NCBI GenBank assembly: GCA_032173965.1
Contig: CM063290.1
Location: 3,489,001-3,553,000, forward strand
Reading direction: 5' to 3'
Length of the DNA: 64,000 nucleotides
Source: Sitta carolinensis
Taxonomy: Eukaryota; Chordata; Aves; Passeriformes; Sittidae
Below are positions 60,198 to 64,000 of this stretch, piece after piece. The position numbers and the translations under genes were made by a program. Within the stretch, counting starts at the first letter, position 1, and each line of letters begins with the position of its first letter. The notes under the pieces were generated by a model, which saw nothing but the letters and a program-made list of their open reading frames with translations, searched no databases and was not told the origin of the DNA.

Positions 60198-61073
60198 GTA
60201 AGTCCTGGCCTCAGCCTTCCCCCTGAAAAGAAAGTCAGATTGAAAATTCAGGCTATGGTTTGATTTCTGCCTTCTTACTCTTTTGTGAGATAAAACACGT
60301 CATCTGCAATTAAGTGCCCTTCGTCTCCAGGAATTCCCCAGGTTGGATTTGACATCATTTGTGGGAGGGAGATTGCAGATAAATGCACATGATCAGCTAA
60401 GCTGCATCCCAAATGGATGTTACCATTAGACCTAATTTATGGCAAGCTTCCTCTTGGAAATACAGTGTTTAACAACCACAGCACTGGTGGTGTAATCCTG
60501 ACTGTTTGGCAAGAGGTGTGACCAGCTGGCCCAAGTGGCATCATTGTTGAGTTATGTTTGCAGCAGCACTCCTTGGTGTAGATAATTTAGGATTAAATAA
60601 CACTGAAGATAAGGGAGCAGTGTCAGTGCTACCCCTGCAGCCAGAGACCATGGGAATCCATTCAAGGAACTGTTCTGTGCTGCTCTTCAGCCTCTGGGTG
60701 TTAAAAGGCTGCTTGAGTGTGGCTGTTCAGCTGCACAGAGGCCCACAGAACAAAGCTCTGCTTTGTGCAAGACCTAGGTGGTGGCACATTTTTAATTCTT
60801 CCTAGTCACAAAATGGCTTTTGGGGAGGGTTTTCCTCCTCTGAGGAAACAGCCTGATGCACAGGAGTACCCAAAAGTCACCCAGGCTATTCCCACATTCC
60901 AGGACTCAGCCTTAGACAGGCAGGGTGCAGATCCCAGATATTTCTGTGTTGCTGTTTTGACTCCTGACCTCAGCTAAAGCCTGGTTTAGGGGCTGAGCTG
61001 TCGCTGTCTGTTTGGGGAGGTGACTGTGGCAGGGCTGTGAGCTGGGTGAGGTCACAGTCTGTCTCTGTTGCAG
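60198..61073 (+). other. MEGF6: Intron 16 (876 bp)
   Basis: Donor GTAAGT, acceptor TGTCTCTGTTGCAG. No repeat recognised. Confidence 0.88.
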
Positions 61074-61223
61074 CCTGCCCTGATGGGCACTGTGGGCAGA
61101 GCTGCCTGTGGCTGTGCAGCTGTGGCAGCAGTGCCCAGTGCCACCATGTCACTGGAGAGTGCTCCTGTCCCCTGGGCTGGGCTGGCCACCACTGCAAACC
61201 CCGGGATCTGCCAGGGACTGCAC
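61074..61223 (+). CDS. MEGF6: MEGF6 local exon 17: laminin-type EGF module with uncertain 3' end
   Basis: The acceptor CTGTTGCAG is good. The module opens TCPDGHCGQSC and has nine cysteines: the aromatic residue of the usual G-W-Y-G is Cys (GHCG). By analogy the exon should end after CKP at 61202, but the next bases are GGGATC, with no GT. The nearest in-phase GT is at 61224 (CAC|GTGGAG), a weak donor that would add seven residues. If neither is used, the frame stops at TAG near 61253. The end given is therefore a guess. It corresponds to the mammalian module opening CPAGWYGPSC. Confidence 0.75.
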
Positions 61224-62979
61224 GTGGAGGAGCAACCAGCTCTGTTTGCTCTTAGTTTATTACAGTTTTTTAATATAGTTTTGCTAATCTTACCACTTCT
61301 GAAATGGTGTGTTTGTGGGTTTGCACAGCCTGGGTGGTTATAATCCTTAATTATCCAGGTTCAAAGCATTGAAATAGATGGCTGATGAAGCGCAAAGTAT
61401 TGATATAAGCTCTTATTTCAACACTATGGATCCCTTTGCCCAATACCATCTGTCCTGTCAGAGTTTTGACTGACAGACAGTTTTGTTTTTCATTTTCAGT
61501 GCAGATTAGTTTTGAGATTAATTCTCCATTTCTCATTTTGTTGGGGGGAGATTTATTCAACAAGTGAGTGGCATGTAGAGTCGTGTGTCTAAAGGTCACT
61601 TTTTAACTTGGGAATATAAATGCTGTGAAAAATTCTGTTCTCTGGAAGAGCAGAGCATCCTTCTGTTGACTTTAGCATCGTTCTCCATATTGGTGGCTGT
61701 GTGAGAGAGTGGATTTGCCCTTTTTGGATGGCACCATATAAATGTGAAGCCATCCTGTTTGATTCCTCTCGTTTCCTATGACACATCTCTTCTGCTTGAT
61801 TCATTGTGATGCCTCTCGCAAAAAGCCAACAGAAGATAAACCTCTTTCTGCATTTAGTCTTAAACACATGAAATCATTTAATTGGCAGTGTTGACAGCAG
61901 CAAGTTTTGCACCTGACTTCTCAGGCTCTGTACTGAAGAAAATGCTGGGAAAATCTGAAGTTACCATCCATATGCATATTTTAAAAATCAAACCAGTTGG
62001 TAGTTGTTTAGAGCCACTGAAATGGCTTTTCACCGCTCCCTGGGCCATCTAGAGAATTGAGAGACCATGAAAAAGGAAAGCTTTTATTTCTATTCAGCAT
62101 AAGATCTGAGAAAAATTGTTTTGCAGTGGTATCTTGGTGAGGCAGCTCTTCCAGCTATTGCAGACTGGGCATTAAATAGATTTCCAACTCCAAAACCAGG
62201 TTTCTGTTTCCCTAATTGGCACTTTCATCTTCATCCTTTACTTGAAAGAAAGGAGATGCTGTGGTACATTGTCGTAATTGTGTCAGTGATATGTGATTTT
62301 AGGATGAAAACAGTAAGTTGCTTTAACAAACATTGTGAGATTCCTTTGTTTCCCAGTATTTGGGGGAGATTTCCTTGCATTTCCCAGTATTTTGGGGAAA
62401 GCATGGAGGCTGCTCCCAAATCTGTCCGGTTAAACCCATTAACTATTCTGGTTATGCAGATTTTCATTGAATGAGTTAATAGTTGGTATTTTATTTCCAT
62501 TAAATTATAGATTTGTGACTGATGGGTGTGGATTCACAGAATCACAAGGTCTGAAGAGACCTTTAAGATCAAAGAGTCCACCCCATGCCCTAACACCACC
62601 TCAACTAAACCATGGCCACTTCCAATCTTTTTTTGAACACATCCAGGGTTGTGACTCCACCACCTCCCTGGGCAGATGATTCCAGTACTTTATCACCCTT
62701 TCAGAAAAAAACCTTTTCCTAACATCTAACCTAAATTTCCCTTGGCCCAGCTTATGAGTGATTAGCTTTATAACCATGAATGATCAGTTTGATGTGGATG
62801 GGGCAATACCTGCCTGCGTCCAGCTGAAGCAGACCAGCAAAAATGGTTTTAATTTCCACGACTGTCTCCTGTGCTGCAGCTGGCAGTTCAGCCCTGTGCC
62901 ATTTTGTGAATTCTGCATTCTCTCACGTGCAAGTGCAGCAGGGTTTGGGGTGATGCTGTGACCCCATTTCCCTTGGCAG
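61224..62979 (+). other. MEGF6: Intron 17 (about 1.8 kb, left border uncertain)
   Basis: The acceptor CCCTTGGCAG before exon 18 is acceptable. One CR1 fragment lies at 62534-62757. I find no other EGF-like frame in this intron. Confidence 0.75.
62534..62757 (-). mobile_element. CR1 LINE 3' fragment
   Basis: Antisense on the + strand: TTCACAGAATCACAAGGTCT, AAGAGACCTTTAAGATC, CTAACACCACCTCAACTAAA, TGACTCCACCACCTCCCTGG and AACATCTAACCTAAATTTCC. Confidence 0.92.
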
Positions 62980-63096
62980 CCTGCAGCAGTGGCCATTGGG
63001 GCTGCACCAACTCCTGCAGCAACTCCTGTGCCTGTGACCCCACCACGGGCACCTGCTCTTACCAGCCAGGATTCACCAGGAAGCACTGCCAGCTCA
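62980..63096 (+). CDS. MEGF6: MEGF6 local exon 18: shortened, irregular laminin-type EGF module
   Basis: A 117 bp, phase 1-1 exon (acceptor TTGGCAG, apparent GC-type donor CTCA|GCAAGT), 39 codons. It opens CSSGHWGC, like the ACDTGHWGPDC module recalled from mammals, but is about five residues shorter. It lacks two residues before the second cysteine and part of the next loop. The seventh cysteine is Tyr (TCSYQPG). Seven cysteines remain. All length changes keep the frame. Without splicing at GCAAGT, the frame ends at TGA 63135-63137. It may be a divergent working exon or one in decay. Confidence 0.7.
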
Positions 63097-63168
63097 GCAA
63101 GTGCCCACCTCCCTGCTGTGGTTTGAAAGGCAGCTGACAGCTGAGGAAGGCAGGAGCCTCGCTTGGAA
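63097..63168 (+). other. MEGF6: Start of intron 18 (or 3' end of a truncated transcript)
   Basis: If the GCAAGT donor is used, this is intron sequence up to the LTR. If not, the reading frame runs through it to TGA at 63135-63137. Confidence 0.5.
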
Positions 63169-63865
63169 TGGAAAATGTAACCCCCTCCCTCTGAATTATT
63201 ATAATTTTGAAATTAAGGGGCTCTCAGGCAAAGGTATGGGGGTAGGAATAACAGTTCTTTATTAGGAAAATTAAGATAAAAATGCATTAGTACAAAAAGA
63301 ACCCCAAAACACTGACAGAGTCAGAATACAGCCTGACACCGTGTTGGTCAGGGTGTTGGTAGCAGTGCCATTGAATGGTGGCTGCAGCCCTCCTGCAGTG
63401 ACAGATTTTGTTCTGTAGAAGCAAGGATCCTGTAAAAGGGTGTAGTTTTCCTCTGAAGGTCCAGTGATGACAAATGGGCCTGCTCTTCCTCTGAGAATTC
63501 ACTGGAAAGGCTGCCCTGGCGTTCCAATTCTCAGGTTGTATCCAGGTAGGAAATGCTTGGCTCCTCCCCTGGCTGGAGCCTCTCCCAGTGGGATGATGGA
63601 ATTTTATCAGCCCTGCAGGGAGACTCAATGGCCCATTAACAGAAAAGATCTCTCTCCCTGGAAGGAGGATGGGTCGTGGAAGACATAAAGCAAATTGTCC
63701 CAGCTGGTTTATTTAACAACAATTTAACAGAAGATATCCCCGAGGAGTTATGAGGGTGGGTCATGGAGGAGATAAAGAACACTGCCTCACCTGGTTTCAA
63801 CAGATGTTGATAGAAGACATACTTCTGGTTACATCTTGCATTGCAACCTAAGACACTCCCCAGCA
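63169..63865 (-). mobile_element. ERV-type LTR, about 690 bp, - strand
   Basis: Read on the - strand, it has an AATAAA signal (complement of 63258-63263) followed by CTTTGCCTGAGAGCCCTTAA and AATTTCAAAATTATAATAA. I associate this 3' end with songbird endogenous-retrovirus LTRs. Likely ends are TGGAAAATG on the left and CCAGCA on the right of the + strand; a tighter alternative is 63176-63855 (TGTAACC to AAGACA). No convincing target duplication was found (TTGGAA and GTGGAA are only similar). No coding region of a provirus is visible. It starts about 70 bp after exon 18. An internal duplicated segment lies at 63663-63825. Confidence 0.75.
63663..63825. repeat. Imperfect tandem duplication inside the LTR
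   Basis: Two segments of 70-80 bases, beginning TGGGTCGTGGAAGACATAAA and TGGGTCATGGAGGAGATAAA, both continue through CTGGTTT and end AGAAGAtAT or AGAAGAcAT. On the - strand they lie in the first part (U3) of the LTR, where duplicated enhancer blocks are common in retroviral LTRs. That role is an inference. Confidence 0.75.
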
Positions 63866-64000
63866 CGTGGAACCCCAAACCCCAGCTCTGGAAGTTGTGT
63901 TTCCCTGCTCATCCCTGCAGGAATGCTCCCAGGCTGTTCCGCCCCCGCTCTGCGCTCTTGCCTTTCACCAAGGTTAAACGCTTTCCCTAATTTGATTTCC
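63866..64000 (+). other. Unassigned sequence at the right edge
   Basis: About 135 bases, moderately G+C-rich, without an exon-like frame or a repeat I recognise. Probably intron of MEGF6, whose remaining exons should follow downstream. Confidence 0.5.

Larger units (their letters stand above)
1..64000 (+). other. MEGF6: MEGF6 locus, internal part of the gene (18 exons), both ends outside the window
   Basis: MEGF6 encodes a secreted protein with an N-terminal EMI domain and a long chain of EGF modules; its molecular role is poorly defined. Eighteen exons in one orientation give, in order, eight EGF modules, an acidic linker and nine laminin-type EGF modules. Identification rests on module order and on near identity with remembered mammalian MEGF6, for example HRLYGACLCDPGLYGRFCH in exon 12, WAFG-GCSEECQC in exon 13, and the RIEMEIV linker that opens exon 6. 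All definable introns are phase 1. The start codon, signal peptide, EMI domain and C-terminus are not in the window. MEGF10, MEGF11 and PEAR1 are less likely because they lack the calcium-binding EGF array seen here. Gene identity is strong; exact borders of exons 17 and 18 are not. Confidence 0.95.

Noticed and set aside
1..64000. A second gene on the - strand
   Set aside because: I scanned the antisense frames for domains and plausible exons and saw only shadows of MEGF6 exons and repeats. A non-coding RNA gene cannot be excluded from sequence alone.

Overview
The window is vertebrate, bird-like nuclear DNA. It holds part of one large gene on the + strand, MEGF6 (multiple EGF-like domains 6, a secreted protein). 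Bird origin is inferred from about a dozen fragments of chicken-repeat-1 (CR1) LINEs, several ending in the typical ATTCTRTG-type tail. A roughly 690 bp ERV-type LTR on the - strand resembles LTR families I associate with songbirds, so a passerine is plausible but not proven. I see no second protein-coding gene, no rRNA or tRNA, and nothing prokaryotic. Most long open frames are shadows of repeats or run-ons of true exons.

Layout: positions 1-11004 are intronic. The signal peptide, EMI domain and first EGF of MEGF6 are not visible and must lie upstream of the window. Eighteen exons follow, at 11005, 30405, 36314, 40571, 43277, 45897, 48975, 49953, 51040, 53429, 56362, 56667, 57923, 59046, 59621, 60066, 61074 and 62980. 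Local exons 1-8 each encode one six-cysteine (or modified) EGF module, five of them with calcium-binding signatures. Exon 9 is a 51-codon acidic linker without cysteines. Exons 10-18 each encode one laminin-type eight-cysteine EGF module. Every boundary I can define is phase 1, so each exon is a symmetrical 1-1 module. Exons 12 and 13 agree closely with the MEGF6 sequences I remember from mammals. The gene continues past the right end, since mammalian MEGF6 has many more EGF modules.

Introns are long at the 5' side (19.3 kb between exons 1 and 2) and short at the 3' side (176 bp between exons 11 and 12). They carry CR1 fragments, two homopolymer T tracts of 42 and 44 bases, a (GGAAA)n tract, several minisatellites, one solo LTR nested in a CR1 with a clean 6 bp target duplication, and a second LTR just downstream of exon 18. 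A CpG-dense segment near 8820-9110 is the best candidate regulatory element.

Points worth a second look: a 21 bp minisatellite that has copied the exon 6 splice-donor region about nine extra times; a second minisatellite at the other end of the same intron; exons 17 and 18, which have irregular cysteine patterns and non-canonical donors; the nested LTR; and the isolated CpG cluster. I found no evidence for a wholly new biological system.
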